From: JALYZC01 sp963725645
Lineage (GTDB): Bacteria; Actinomycetota; Thermoleophilia; Solirubrobacterales; Solirubrobacteraceae
NCBI GenBank assembly: GCA_963725645.1
Contig: CAVRZD010000002.1
Location: 62,001 to 126,000 of the forward strand
DNA length: 64,000 nt
Direction: 5' to 3'
The notes below the pieces were generated by a model. It ran no database searches, was not told the DNA's origin, and was given only the letters and a program-made list of their open reading frames with translations. The position numbers were made by a program, and so were the translations under genes. Position 1 is the first letter of the stretch; the number at the start of each line of letters is the position of its first letter. Below, piece by piece: positions 1-8,064 of this stretch.

Positions 1-1203
1 CGGGTCCTGCTCGCCCACGTCGCGTACGAGCGCGCGCTGCGGGGCGACCCGGCCGCCGAGGTCGCCGAACAGGGTCTCAGCGCGCTCCACGACGGCGCGC
101 TGCTGGGAGCGGAGAGCTCCGACGAGAGCGCGCCCCACCTTGCGGCCACGGCACTCGCCTGGGCGGGCGAGCTCGACGCCGCCGCCGCCGCCGCCACCGC
201 GGCGATCGCGGACGCGCGGTCGCGCGGGTCGGTGCTCGCACACGCCACCGGGTGTCATGTGCGCGCCCTGACGGGCTTCAGCGCCGGCCGAGTCGGCGAC
301 GCGATGGCGGATGCGCAGGCGGCGCTGGACGCGCTGCCGCGTGGGGACGAGCCGGTCGCGCCCCTCGCCCGGGCCCTGCTGTCGCGCATCCTGCTCGAGC
401 GCGGCGAGCTCGTCGCGGCGCGCGGGCTGCTGTCGCTCTTCGGCGGCGACGAGCCGTGGACCGGGCGTGTCTCGTTCGCCGCCCTGCTCGAGGCGCGCGG
501 CTGGCTCGCGATCGCCGAGGGCGAGGCCGACGAGGCGCTCACGAACTTCGTCGAGTGCGGCCGCCGCCAGGCCGCCGCACGTGCGCCCAACCCCGCGGTG
601 CGCGCCTGGCGCTCGGGCGCCGCGATCGCCGCCGCCATGCTCGACGACGCCGAACGCGCGGCTCGCCTCGCCTCCGAGGAGATCGAGCTGGCGCGGGCCT
701 TCGGCGCGCCGGGGACCGTCGGCGCCGCGCTGCGAACCGCCGGGCTCGTGACCCGCGGCGACGACGGCGTGGACCTCCTGCGCGAAGCGGTGCGGACGCT
801 CGAGCGCTCCCCGGCCGAGCTCGAGCACGTGCGCGCGCTGACCGATCTCGGCGGAGCCCTGCGGCGGGCCGGCAAGCGCTCCGAGGCGCAGGACACGCTG
901 CGCCGGGCGATGGACCTCGCCTACCGGTGCGGCGCCCTGTCCACGCTCGACCGCGCGCGGGCCGAGCTGACGGCGGCCGGCGCGCGCCCGCGCCGCGCCG
1001 CGCTGACCGGCTTCGACGCCCTCACCGCGAGCGAGCGACGGGTCACGGAGCTGGCGGTCGAGGGCCTGACGAACCGCGAGATCGCACAGGCCCTGTTCGT
1101 GACCGTCAAGACGGTCGAGTGGCATCTGGGCAACACCTACAGCAAGCTTGGCATCAGCTCGCGGCGCGAGCTCAAGAACGCGCTCGCGAACATCGCTGCC
1201 TGA
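1..1203 (+). CDS. LuxR-family transcriptional regulator, 5' end outside window
   Basis: The frame is open from base 1, so about 400 C-terminal residues are visible and the start lies upstream of the window. The first ~335 residues are Ala/Arg/Leu-rich helical repeats of the TPR-like kind found in large ATP-dependent LuxR (LAL/MalT-type) activators. The last ~60 residues form a GerE/LuxR helix-turn-helix (LTASERRVTELAVEGLTNRE, then IAQALF and VKTVEWHL). The role is a DNA-binding regulator whose input domain, probably an N-terminal AAA ATPase, cannot be seen. The stop lies 8 bp before the convergent SDR gene. The family call is firm; target and ligand are unknown. Confidence 0.85.
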   Translation, partial: RVLLAHVAYERALRGDPAAEVAEQGLSALHDGALLGAESSDESAPHLAATALAWAGELDAAAAAATAAIADARSRGSVLAHATGCHVRALTGFSAGRVGDAMADAQAALDALPRGDEPVAPLARALLSRILLERGELVAARGLLSLFGGDEPWTGRVSFAALLEARGWLAIAEGEADEALTNFVECGRRQAAARAPNPAVRAWRSGAAIAAAMLDDAERAARLASEEIELARAFGAPGTVGAALRTAGLVTRGDDGVDLLREAVRTLERSPAELEHVRALTDLGGALRRAGKRSEAQDTLRRAMDLAYRCGALSTLDRARAELTAAGARPRRAALTGFDALTASERRVTELAVEGLTNREIAQALFVTVKTVEWHLGNTYSKLGISSRRELKNALANIAA

Positions 1204-1211
1204 AACGCGTT

Positions 1212-1904
1212 CTAGGCCCGGCCGTAGACCGGGACGGCCGCGCCACTGGTGGGCGCGGCGTCGTCCGAGGCAAGGAACGCGATCACGCCGGCGATCTGCT
1301 CCGGCGGCACCCACTTCGAGGTGTCCGCGTCGGGCTGAGAGGCGCGATTTCCCGGCGTGTCGATCACGCTCGGCAGGACCGCGTTCGCGCGCACGCCGTC
1401 ATCGCGGTACTCGACCGCCAGCGCCTCGACGAACGCGATGACGGCCCGCTTGGACGCGATGTAGCCCGCGGCGCCGGAGAAGGGCCGCAGCGCGGCGCGC
1501 GTGGACACGCACACGATCGCGCCGCCGCCGGCGTCGATCAGATGCGGGAGACAGGCCTGCGCGCACAGGTAGGCCGGCCGCAGGTTGAGACGGAACTGGG
1601 TCTCGAACTCCTCGATCGGCGTCTCGTGCACGCGCCCCGGAGCGGAGAAGCCGCCGACGAGGTTGACCATGGCCCGCAGCGGTGCGCCGGCGTCGCCCGC
1701 CGCGGCCTCGACCGCCTGGCCGACCGAGGCCGGCTCGAACAAGTCGGCCTGCACCAGCTCGAGCCCATCGCGCGCCGGCAGTCGGGCGAGCTCCTTCTCG
1801 GCGATCCACGGCACGACGACGCGCCAGCCGTCCGCGAGGAACCGCTCGACAACCGCGGTTCCGAGGCCGCCGGTGCCCCCGGTGATCAGCGCGCTGCGAT
1901 CCAT
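1212..1904 (-). CDS. SDR-family NAD(P)-dependent oxidoreductase
   Basis: A short-chain dehydrogenase of 230 residues, close to the usual 240-260. The Rossmann motif TGGTGGLG is at residues 8-15 and an NxxGG element (NLVGG) lies near 81-85. The catalytic Ser is near 134, with Tyr148 and Lys152 in YIASK. The start chosen is the ATG at 1904, just before the nucleotide-binding strand; an upstream ATG at 1949 would add 15 residues with no domain value. The gene is divergent from the HD nuclease (80 bp between starts). The substrate cannot be told from sequence. Confidence 0.85.
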   Translation of the reverse strand: MDRSALITGGTGGLGTAVVERFLADGWRVVVPWIAEKELARLPARDGLELVQADLFEPASVGQAVEAAAGDAGAPLRAMVNLVGGFSAPGRVHETPIEEFETQFRLNLRPAYLCAQACLPHLIDAGGGAIVCVSTRAALRPFSGAAGYIASKRAVIAFVEALAVEYRDDGVRANAVLPSVIDTPGNRASQPDADTSKWVPPEQIAGVIAFLASDDAAPTSGAAVPVYGRA

Positions 1905-1971
1905 GTCAGGTGAAGTCTCGCGCACCCGACCTACGTTGCGTGGCCCCATCGAATGCGTCCGCCCGCGGCTC

Positions 1972-1977
1972 TATCTT
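1972..1977 (+). promoter_or_regulatory. -10 element of a probably leaderless gene
   Basis: TATCTT ends 7 bases before the ATG at 1985 and no Shine-Dalgarno is visible. This is the spacing expected when the transcript begins at the start codon. Confidence 0.5.
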
Positions 1978-1984
1978 CGCCCGC

Positions 1985-2941
1985 ATGTTCGTGCGGGAAC
2001 TCGAGGACGGGCAGACGGTCGATCAGGTGCTCATCGTTCGCGAGCGCGAGGCGCGTCGCAAGCGTGACGGAGAGCCCTATCTCAAGCTCGTCCTGGGCGA
2101 TCGCACGGGCACGCTGCCCGCCGTGCTGTGGGACGTCGACGCCGACGTGGCCGATGCGGCGGCGCCCGGCCGCGCCGTCCGCGTCGCGGGCACCTACGCG
2201 GTGCACGCGCGCTACGGCCCGCAGCTCACGGTCCAGGGCCTGCGCGTTGCGGACCACGCCGAGTACGCCGCCGAGGACCTGCTCGACGGCCCGGCGCGCG
2301 ACGCCGCCGCGCTCGAGGCCGACCTGCGCGAGCTCGTCGCCACGGTGCGCCACCCCTACCTCAACAGGCTGCTCGAGCGGCTGCTGGGCGAGAGCTCGGA
2401 GCTGTGGGCCGCGTTCCGCGCGGCGCCTGCGGCGAAGTACTACCACCAGGCCTACCGCCACGGGCTGCTCGAGCACACGGTGGGCGTCGCCCAGGGCGTC
2501 AGCGCGATCAGCGCGACGTTCCACGAGATCGACCGCGACGTGGCGGTCACGGGGGCGCTGCTGCACGACATCGGCAAGCTCGACGCCTACGCCTTCGAGG
2601 GCCAGGCGATCGACCTCTCCGACGCCGGCAAGCTCCAGGGCGAGATCCCGCTCGGCTACTACCGCGTGCGCCGCACGATCGAGGACCTCGACGGCTTTCC
2701 GCCGGCGCAGGCCGAGGCCGTGCTGCACATCATCCTCTCCCATCACGGCGCGCTCGAGCACGGCAGTCCGGTCGTCCCGTGCACGCGCGAGGCGACGCTC
2801 GTGCACATGATCGACAACCTCGGTGGGCGGCTGGGCTCCTTCGACCGCCTCGAGAAGGCGCTGCCCGAGGGCGAGCATTGGTCGGGGTACGACCGCGCGC
2901 TCGAGGGCTCCGCCTACTTCGCGCGCGAAGAAGCGGCCTAG
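1985..2941 (+). CDS. YhaM-like 3'-5' exoribonuclease (OB-fold plus HD domain)
   Basis: A 318-residue protein with an N-terminal OB-fold (about 10-95) followed by an HD phosphohydrolase domain (about 150-290). The HD metal ligands are visible as HGLLEH (159-164), LLHDIG (His-Asp at 194-195) and ILSHHG further on. This order matches YhaM/CBF1-type 3'-5' exoribonucleases, which trim RNA (and single-stranded DNA) in the cytoplasm. The start is the ATG at 1985, since the 25 codons upstream in frame are non-coding in character. The stop codon overlaps the stop of the convergent SnoaL-like gene. Function is inferred from domain order. Confidence 0.8.
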   Translation: MFVRELEDGQTVDQVLIVREREARRKRDGEPYLKLVLGDRTGTLPAVLWDVDADVADAAAPGRAVRVAGTYAVHARYGPQLTVQGLRVADHAEYAAEDLLDGPARDAAALEADLRELVATVRHPYLNRLLERLLGESSELWAAFRAAPAAKYYHQAYRHGLLEHTVGVAQGVSAISATFHEIDRDVAVTGALLHDIGKLDAYAFEGQAIDLSDAGKLQGEIPLGYYRVRRTIEDLDGFPPAQAEAVLHIILSHHGALEHGSPVVPCTREATLVHMIDNLGGRLGSFDRLEKALPEGEHWSGYDRALEGSAYFAREEAA

Positions 2942-3339
2942 CCGCCGGCGCCCTCGAGCGCGGCCAGGACGACGGCGGAGTCGACGATGCTGTCGAACGT
3001 GACGGCGACGCCGTCCTGGAAGTCCCACACGTGCGCGAATCGCGCCTCGAACTCGACGCCCGTCGCGCGCGCCCGGCCCCGCAGGCGCCCGAGTACGACC
3101 ACCCGCTCGCCGGCGTCGAGGTATTCGTCGGGATCTCCCCAGCCGTTCTCGACGTGGTCGTCGACCAGGTCGAAGTAGGTCGTCACGCCGTCGGGGCCGT
3201 GCCGCGTGCCGCCCCACGGAAGCGTCTCCGGCGCGTGCCAGGCGACGTTGTGCGACAACAGGCCGAGCAGCGCCGTCACGTCCCGCCGGTCGAACGCGTC
3301 ATAGGCGTCGCGCACGGTTGAGAGCTCGTCTCCGGCCAC
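2938..3339 (-). CDS. SnoaL-like / NTF2-fold protein
   Basis: A 133-residue protein with the SnoaL/NTF2 signature: an N-terminal helix (VRDAYDAFDRRDVTALLGLL), then HAPETLPWGG and a beta-rich second half ending in VWDFQDGVAVTFDSI. These are small cone-shaped domains that act as polyketide cyclases, isomerases or simple ligand binders, so the exact role is open. The GTG at 3339 is preferred to the ATG at 3384, because the extra 15 residues are Arg-rich and unlike the family. A second, unrelated copy of this fold lies at 51187. Confidence 0.7.
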   Translation of the reverse strand: MAGDELSTVRDAYDAFDRRDVTALLGLLSHNVAWHAPETLPWGGTRHGPDGVTTYFDLVDDHVENGWGDPDEYLDAGERVVVLGRLRGRARATGVEFEARFAHVWDFQDGVAVTFDSIVDSAVVLAALEGAGG

Positions 3340-3449
3340 CCGACGATCGTCGCAGCGCCCGCGTCCGCGCGTCAAATGCCGCAAACACCGGGGCGAGCGC
3401 GCGCGGTCGGGACCCGTCGCATGCAGGAGCTTCTAAGGTTGCGTACCCG

Positions 3450-5516
3450 ATGGCAAAGGACACCGAGAAGCTCATCCGCCAGCTGTCGCTGATCTCCTAC
3501 CTGATGGCGGAGCGGCGCCCGGTCACGGCTCTGGAGATCCGGGCCAACGTCGAGGGCTACAGCGGGATGAACGAGGACGCGTTCGCGCGGCGCTTCTACG
3601 CCGACCGCGCCGAGCTCGAGTCCCTCGGCATCGTGCTGGCCGTCGACCGCCCGGTGGACGGCCTGGCCGAGCAGGAGAGCTACTCGCTCCCGCCGGAGAA
3701 CTTCTACCTGCCCGCGATCGCGTTCACCGACGCCGAACTGGCCGCGCTGCAGACCGCGCTGTCGCTGCTGGACGGCGAGTTCGCCTATGCCGAGCCGCTG
3801 CGCCTCGCTCTGCAGCAGATCTCCTGGGGCCGGCCGAGCCCGCTGCGAGCGCCCGACCAGCGTTCGGTCGCGCTCGGGATCACCGCCTCGGCCGGTGGCC
3901 ACGACCTCTCCCAGCGCCTGGTGAAGGTGGACACGGCGATCTCGCGCCGCAAGACGATCACGTTCGGCTACTACACGATGGAGCGCGACGCCGAGGGCGA
4001 GCGCAAGGTGGATCCCTACCAGCTGCTGTACCAGGGCGGGCAGTTCTACCTCGTCGGCCACGCCCACGAACGCGACGACGTCCGCGTGTTCCGCCTCTCG
4101 CGGATCCGGGGGAAGGTCTCGTACGCCACGAAGGCCGAGCACGACTTCCAGCGGCCCGACGAGTTCGACCCGCGCGTGTTCGCGAACCGCATCTACTGGC
4201 AGTTCGGCGACCCGGTCGGCGAGGCGGAGATCCTCGTGGCCGATCGGATCGCGTGGCAGATCGAGCGGCACTTCGGCCGTTACGGGAGCTTCAGCGATGC
4301 CGACGAGGGGCGCGGGCGGGTGTTCGCCACGCCCTACGCGAACGCGCGCTCCGTGATCTCCTGGGCGCTCGGGCTCGGCGAGCACGCCCGCGTGCTCGGC
4401 CCGCCGGAGCTGACGCAGGAGCTCGAGGAACGCGTGGCGCTCCTGGTCGAGCGCCATCGCGGCGAGCCCGAGGTCGAGGTGCCGGACGGACCCGCCGTGC
4501 ACGCGCCCGGAGCCGTGCGCCTGCCGGCGGCCGAGGGCAACGGGCGCGCCGAGGCCGCGATCCGGCCCGAGCGCTTCGCCCGCCTCGTCACGTTGGCGTC
4601 GATCCTGATCGAGGCGGGGCGCGAGGGCCGGCGCCTCTCGGTCCCCGAGGTCTGCGAGCGCCTCCAGGTCTCCGACGCGGAGCTGCGCGAGGACGTTCAG
4701 GTGCTCAACGTCGTGAACTTCGGAGCGGGCTCGTACATCCTCTACGCCGAGGTCACCGACGGCGGGGAGATCGAGGTCGACCCGGACGCCTACAGCGACT
4801 CCTTTGCCCGCCCCGCGCGCCTGCTGCCGATCGAGGCCAAGGCGCTCGTCGCGGCCATCGACCTGATCGGCGAGCACATCCCCAAGGGATCCCTCGCATC
4901 CACCCGCTCCAAGATCGTCGCGGCACTCGGCGAGGACCCGGTCGAGGTCGGGCTCCAGATCGCCGGGGCGCCCGGGGATGACCCGGAGGTCGCGCGCCTC
5001 GTCTCGCGCGCGATCTCGGGCCGCCGGCTGCTGGAGATCGAGTACTACAAGGAGGCCGAGGACGAGCTCTCGACTCGGACGATCGAGCCCTACGCGCTGA
5101 TGAACGGCCGCGAGGGCTGGTACGTGGCCTCGTTCGACCCAGCGCGCGAGGACGTGCGCCACTTCCGGCTCGACCGGATCAAGTCCGCCACCGTCACCGA
5201 CGAGCGCTACGAGCCGCGGCCCGAGGTGGACGTCGCCGCCGACATCGACGGCTGGCCCCGCACCGGCGAGGTCGAGGCCTCGCGACGGGCGCGCGTGCTG
5301 GTCTCGCCGGAGCGCGCCCGTTGGGCGCGGGAGGAGCGCACCGTCGTCGTCGAGCTCGACGATGGCGCCGTCGTCGTCGAGCTGGCGTACGCGGGTACCG
5401 ACTGGCTCGTGCGCGAGGTCCTCAAGGAGGCCGGCGACGCCACCGTGCTCGACCCGCCCGACGCGCGCGAGGCCGTGCTGGCCGCCGCCGAGCGCCTGAG
5501 CGGCGTCTACGCCTGA
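3450..5516 (+). CDS. pafBC: Fused PafB-PafC type WYL-domain transcriptional regulator
   Basis: The 688-residue protein has two tandem copies of an HTH plus WYL architecture. The first HTH is at about 5-70 (KLIRQLSLISYLMAERRPVT) and WYL 1 near 155-230 (GQFYLVGHAHERDDVRVFRL). The second HTH is at about 375-440 and WYL 2 near 515-590 (GWYVASF, then VRHFRLDRI). In mycobacteria PafB and PafC are separate genes whose heterodimer activates the LexA-independent DNA-damage response through RNA polymerase; here both halves are one polypeptide. The ATG at 3450 is chosen because the upstream extension has no domain. Several DNA-repair genes lie within 15 kb. No proteasome genes are visible here. Confidence 0.85.
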   Translation: MAKDTEKLIRQLSLISYLMAERRPVTALEIRANVEGYSGMNEDAFARRFYADRAELESLGIVLAVDRPVDGLAEQESYSLPPENFYLPAIAFTDAELAALQTALSLLDGEFAYAEPLRLALQQISWGRPSPLRAPDQRSVALGITASAGGHDLSQRLVKVDTAISRRKTITFGYYTMERDAEGERKVDPYQLLYQGGQFYLVGHAHERDDVRVFRLSRIRGKVSYATKAEHDFQRPDEFDPRVFANRIYWQFGDPVGEAEILVADRIAWQIERHFGRYGSFSDADEGRGRVFATPYANARSVISWALGLGEHARVLGPPELTQELEERVALLVERHRGEPEVEVPDGPAVHAPGAVRLPAAEGNGRAEAAIRPERFARLVTLASILIEAGREGRRLSVPEVCERLQVSDAELREDVQVLNVVNFGAGSYILYAEVTDGGEIEVDPDAYSDSFARPARLLPIEAKALVAAIDLIGEHIPKGSLASTRSKIVAALGEDPVEVGLQIAGAPGDDPEVARLVSRAISGRRLLEIEYYKEAEDELSTRTIEPYALMNGREGWYVASFDPAREDVRHFRLDRIKSATVTDERYEPRPEVDVAADIDGWPRTGEVEASRRARVLVSPERARWAREERTVVVELDDGAVVVELAYAGTDWLVREVLKEAGDATVLDPPDAREAVLAAAERLSGVYA

Positions 5517-5530
5517 GCTCGCGCGCCAGA

Positions 5531-5536
5531 TAGCCT
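5531..5536 (+). promoter_or_regulatory. -10 element of a probably leaderless gene
   Basis: TAGCCT ends 7 bases before the GTG at 5544, with no Shine-Dalgarno between. Confidence 0.5.
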
Positions 5537-5543
5537 GCCGCCG

Positions 5544-6011
5544 GTGAGCCGGCGGGATCAGATCACGATGAGCGACGAGGAGGTTGCGGACTTCCTCGAT
5601 CGGCACCGGGTGGCCATCTGCGCCACCAACGGCAGGGACGGCTGGCCGCACCTCATGCCGCTCTGGTACGTCCTGCGCGACGGGGAGCTGTGGTCGTGGA
5701 CGTACGCCAAGTCGCAGAAGGTGCGCAACATCGAGCGCGACGACCGCGTGACGCTCGAGCTGGAGACGGGCCACGAGTACCACGAGCTGCGCGGCGTGAT
5801 GATCCGGGCGCGCTGCATCCTCCACCGGGAGCTCGAGATCGTCGCCGGCGTCGGCGAGGACCTGGCCGTGCGCTACGGCGGCGAGAACGCCGCGGTCGGG
5901 CCCGAGGCCCGCGAGGTGTTCGAGCGCCAGGCGGCCAAGCGCGTGGCGCTCCACTTCGTCGCCGAGTCGATCGCCACCTGGGACCACGGCAAACTGGGCG
6001 GCGTCTACTAG
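5544..6011 (+). CDS. Pyridoxamine 5'-phosphate oxidase-fold (FMN/F420-binding) protein
   Basis: The 155-residue split-barrel protein has the typical opening of this superfamily: a helix (MSDEEVADFLDRHRVAIC), a strand (TNGRDGWPHLMPLWYV) and the KVRNIERDDRVTLELETG segment that contacts the flavin phosphate. Actinobacterial members bind FMN or F420 and reduce small substrates or scavenge cofactors, so the substrate is not predictable. The GTG at 5544 fits a leaderless start; an internal ATG eight codons later is the alternative. The stop is followed at once, in the same frame, by the remnant of an EamA transporter. Confidence 0.8.
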   Translation: MSRRDQITMSDEEVADFLDRHRVAICATNGRDGWPHLMPLWYVLRDGELWSWTYAKSQKVRNIERDDRVTLELETGHEYHELRGVMIRARCILHRELEIVAGVGEDLAVRYGGENAAVGPEAREVFERQAAKRVALHFVAESIATWDHGKLGGVY

Positions 6012-6382
6012 ATCTCTTCGCTGGCGCTCAGCTTCGCCCTCGGGTCCGCGGTCGTGCACGCGACGTGGAACCTGCTCACCGCCCGCGCGGCGGACTCGGT
6101 GGCGGGCACCGCCGTGGCGCTGGCCACCGGGGCGCGGCAGAGGTGCGCACGGCGGTCACGCCGGGCGTCCTGCTGGCAGGAGTCGGCATGTTCGCGGCCT
6201 ATGCCCTCACGCTCGCGGCGCTGCGGATCGCATCGGCCGCGGCCGTGGCCGCCGTCCGCGAGTGCAGCGTCGTGATCGCGACCGGGTTGGCGGCCGTGTT
6301 CCTCGGCGAGCGGGTGGGCCCGGAGCGGGCGGCGGGCGCCGTGGTCGTGACCGCCGGCATCGTCGTCCTCGCGCTCGCGTGA
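6012..6382 (+). pseudogene. EamA/DMT-family transporter remnant with internal deletion
   Basis: Only the two ends of an EamA (drug/metabolite transporter) permease are present. The first ~40 codons give the N-terminal helix (SLALSFALGSAVVHATWNLL) in one frame. After about position 6135 the frame changes and the last helices follow (LLAGVGMFAAYALTLAAL, then VRECSVVIATGLAAVFLGER). A full protein is near 290-300 residues, so roughly 150 central residues are missing, and no start codon precedes the N-terminal helix. Unlike the single-base insertions further right, this is a true internal deletion. Family assignment is firm from both ends. Confidence 0.75.
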
Positions 6383-6462
6383 GCGGGAACCGGCGCACAG
6401 TGGACGACCGGCTCGCCCGCCTGGACCGGCGGCTGTCGGCCGAGTCGCCGGCCCGCCGGTAG
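6379..6462 (+). CDS. Possible 27-residue basic helical peptide
   Basis: A GTG at 6379 overlaps the TGA of the EamA remnant (GTGA). It opens a 27-codon frame ending in the TAG that forms part of the -10 element of rmlA. The product contains VDDRLARLDRRLSAES, a plausible amphipathic helix. Start-stop overlap is the normal coupling style here, but length and conservation give no real support, and it may be chance. Confidence 0.25.
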   Translation: MSGNRRTVDDRLARLDRRLSAESPARR

Positions 6463-6465
6463 GCT
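6460..6465 (+). promoter_or_regulatory. -10 element of rmlA (probably leaderless)
   Basis: TAGGCT ends 8 bases before the GTG at 6474; there is no Shine-Dalgarno. Confidence 0.5.
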
Positions 6466-6473
6466 CTCCGCGC

Positions 6474-7547
6474 GTGGAGGACCTCAAGGGCCTCATCCTG
6501 TCGGGCGGAAAGGGCACGCGGCTGCGCCCGATCACGCACACGAGCGCCAAGCAGCTCGTGCCGGTGGCGAACAAGCCGGTCCTCTTCTACGGGATCGAGG
6601 CCATGGCCGCGGCCGGGATCCGCGACGTCGGCATCGTGATCGCGCCCGAGACCGGCGACGAGATCCGCGCCGCCGTCGGCGACGGCGAGCGCTTCGGCGT
6701 CTCGATCACCTACATCGAGCAGGACGAGCCCCTCGGCCTGGCCCACGCCGCGCTGACGGCCGAGCCGTTCCTCGGCAAATCCCCGTTCGTCATGTACCTG
6801 GGGGACAACCTGCTCCAGGGCGGGATCGAGGAGCTCGTGACGGCGTTCCGCGAGCACGAGCCCGACGCGCTGATCCTGCTGACGCCGGTCGACGACCCCG
6901 AGAACTACGGCGTCGCCGAGCTGGCCGACGGCAGGGTCGTGCGCCTCGTGGAAAAGCCGTCCGAGCCGCGTACGGACCTCGCGCTCGTCGGCGTGTACAT
7001 GTTCACGCCCGCGATCCACGACGCCGCCCGCGCGATCTCGCCCTCGGCCCGCGGCGAGCTGGAGATCACGGACGCGATCCAACACCTGCTCGACGCCGGG
7101 CTCCGCGTCGAGCCACACGTCGTCGAGGGGTGGTGGAAGGACACGGGCCGGCTCGACGACATGCTCGAGGCCAACCGGCTGATCCTCGACAACGTCGAGC
7201 CGCGGATGGACGGCGAGCTGGTCGACTCGCGAGTGGACGGGCGCGTCGTCGTGGAGGCGGGCGCCCGCCTCGAGCGCTCCAACGTGCGCGGGCCGGCGAT
7301 GATCGGGGCGGGCACCCGGCTCGTGGACGCCTACGTCGGGCCCTACACGTCGATCGGCGAGGACTGCACGATCGAGAACGCCGAGGTCGAGCACTCGATT
7401 CTGCTGTCGGGCTCCTCGGTGCACGGCCTGGCGGGGCGGATCGAGTCCTCGCTGCTGGGGCGCAACGTGGCCATCGCGCGGGACGACCGCCAGCCGCGGG
7501 CGTACCGGTTCATGGTGGGGGACAACTCGGAGATTTCGATTCTGTGA
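6474..7547 (+). CDS. rmlA: Glucose-1-phosphate thymidylyltransferase, long form
   Basis: This enzyme makes dTDP-glucose from dTTP and glucose-1-phosphate, the first step to dTDP-L-rhamnose. The nucleotide-binding loop LSGGKGTRLRP is at residues 9-19, followed by SAKQLVPVANKP, YLGDNLLQGG and VEKPSEP. At 357 residues it is longer than the ~290-residue RmlA. The last ~110 residues form a left-handed beta-helix (hexapeptide pattern ending FMVGDNSEISIL), as in StrD-type enzymes of actinomycete sugar pathways. rmlD and rmlB follow after the hairpin block and a mini-gene; rmlC is not in the window. The GTG at 6474 is supported by the -10 spacing. Confidence 0.92.
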   Translation: MEDLKGLILSGGKGTRLRPITHTSAKQLVPVANKPVLFYGIEAMAAAGIRDVGIVIAPETGDEIRAAVGDGERFGVSITYIEQDEPLGLAHAALTAEPFLGKSPFVMYLGDNLLQGGIEELVTAFREHEPDALILLTPVDDPENYGVAELADGRVVRLVEKPSEPRTDLALVGVYMFTPAIHDAARAISPSARGELEITDAIQHLLDAGLRVEPHVVEGWWKDTGRLDDMLEANRLILDNVEPRMDGELVDSRVDGRVVVEAGARLERSNVRGPAMIGAGTRLVDAYVGPYTSIGEDCTIENAEVEHSILLSGSSVHGLAGRIESSLLGRNVAIARDDRQPRAYRFMVGDNSEISIL

Positions 7548-7591
7548 GCTCTGAGGGCGCGGCCGTACGAATCCTTGCCCGCGCTGGCTCC

Positions 7592-7774
7592 GGCTCGTAG
7601 ACAACGAGCCTCCGCCTGCCCAGACGATGTGACCGGGACGGCTTCGCCGTCCCTCCGGGCCCCGGCAGCTCCGGGCCTGCAAACAGCAGGCCCTCCGCTG
7701 CGCGGGGCGGTCAGTACCGCTTCGCGGTAGTTGTGGTGGCGCGGGTTCGTGCCTGTGCTTGTGCGGATTCGCAC
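7592..7774. repeat. Regular array of five short perfect hairpins (alternating two types)
   Basis: The 309-bp space between rmlA and the DUF5679 gene holds five perfect inverted repeats starting every ~38-46 bp: 7592-7610 (7-bp arms, loop AGACA), 7635-7653 (8-bp arms, loop TTC), 7673-7693 (8-bp arms, loop AAACA), 7715-7729 (6-bp arms, loop TTC) and 7761-7774 (5-bp arms). The first four alternate between an RACA-type loop and a TTC loop. This makes two diverged copies of an ~80-bp two-hairpin unit sharing flanks GCTCCGG and CTCCGC. Arm sequences differ but pairing is kept. Function is unknown: a structured leader or 3' UTR, or REP-like elements. Confidence 0.7.
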
Positions 7775-7856
7775 TTCGGTAGGCGTGGGTTGTCCGTCCG
7801 AGGCCGTAACCTCGCATTCACCGCATACGCCATCAAACCCCCAAAGGAGGCTGATG

Positions 7857-8003
7857 ATGGCCCAGGGTTACTGCGTCAAGGAACGCAAGAAGGTCGAGAT
7901 CAAGGACCCGCAGCAGGTGACCATGAAGAATGGTCGTCCCGCGATCCAGGGCACGTGCCCGGACTGCGGCACCAAGATCTTCAAGATCGGCAAGCTCTCC
8001 TAG
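7857..8003 (+). CDS. DUF5679 zinc-ribbon-like mini-protein
   Basis: A 48-residue protein matching the DUF5679 pattern: an N-terminal YCVK, then KDPQQVTMKNGRPAIQG and a C-terminal CPDCG knuckle (Cys34, Cys37). Cys6 is present, but the usual partner three residues later is Glu9 (YCVKER where relatives read YCVKC, from memory of the family), so one expected metal ligand is missing. A strong Shine-Dalgarno AAAGGAGG at 7843-7850 sits 6 bases before the ATG at 7857; the ATG at 7854 would be only 3 bases away. It lies inside the rml cluster. Function of the family is unknown. Confidence 0.8.
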   Translation: MAQGYCVKERKKVEIKDPQQVTMKNGRPAIQGTCPDCGTKIFKIGKLS

Positions 8004-8064
8004 CCCCCACCGACATTCCCCGCGCGGCGCCCCTGGGCGCCGATGCGCTATCCATAGGCGCATC

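Noticed and set aside
252..1913. Long plus-strand frame of 553 codons across the LuxR and SDR genes
   Set aside because: Arg/Ala/Gly-rich product without domains, out of frame with two well-supported genes; a typical high-GC shadow.
3372..6059. 895-codon minus-strand frame over the PafBC gene
   Set aside because: Antisense shadow; the plus-strand WYL and HTH motifs are clear and the minus product matches nothing recognisable.
7592..7774. CRISPR array
   Set aside because: The repeats are short palindromes with differing sequences and no constant repeat or unique spacers; no cas genes.
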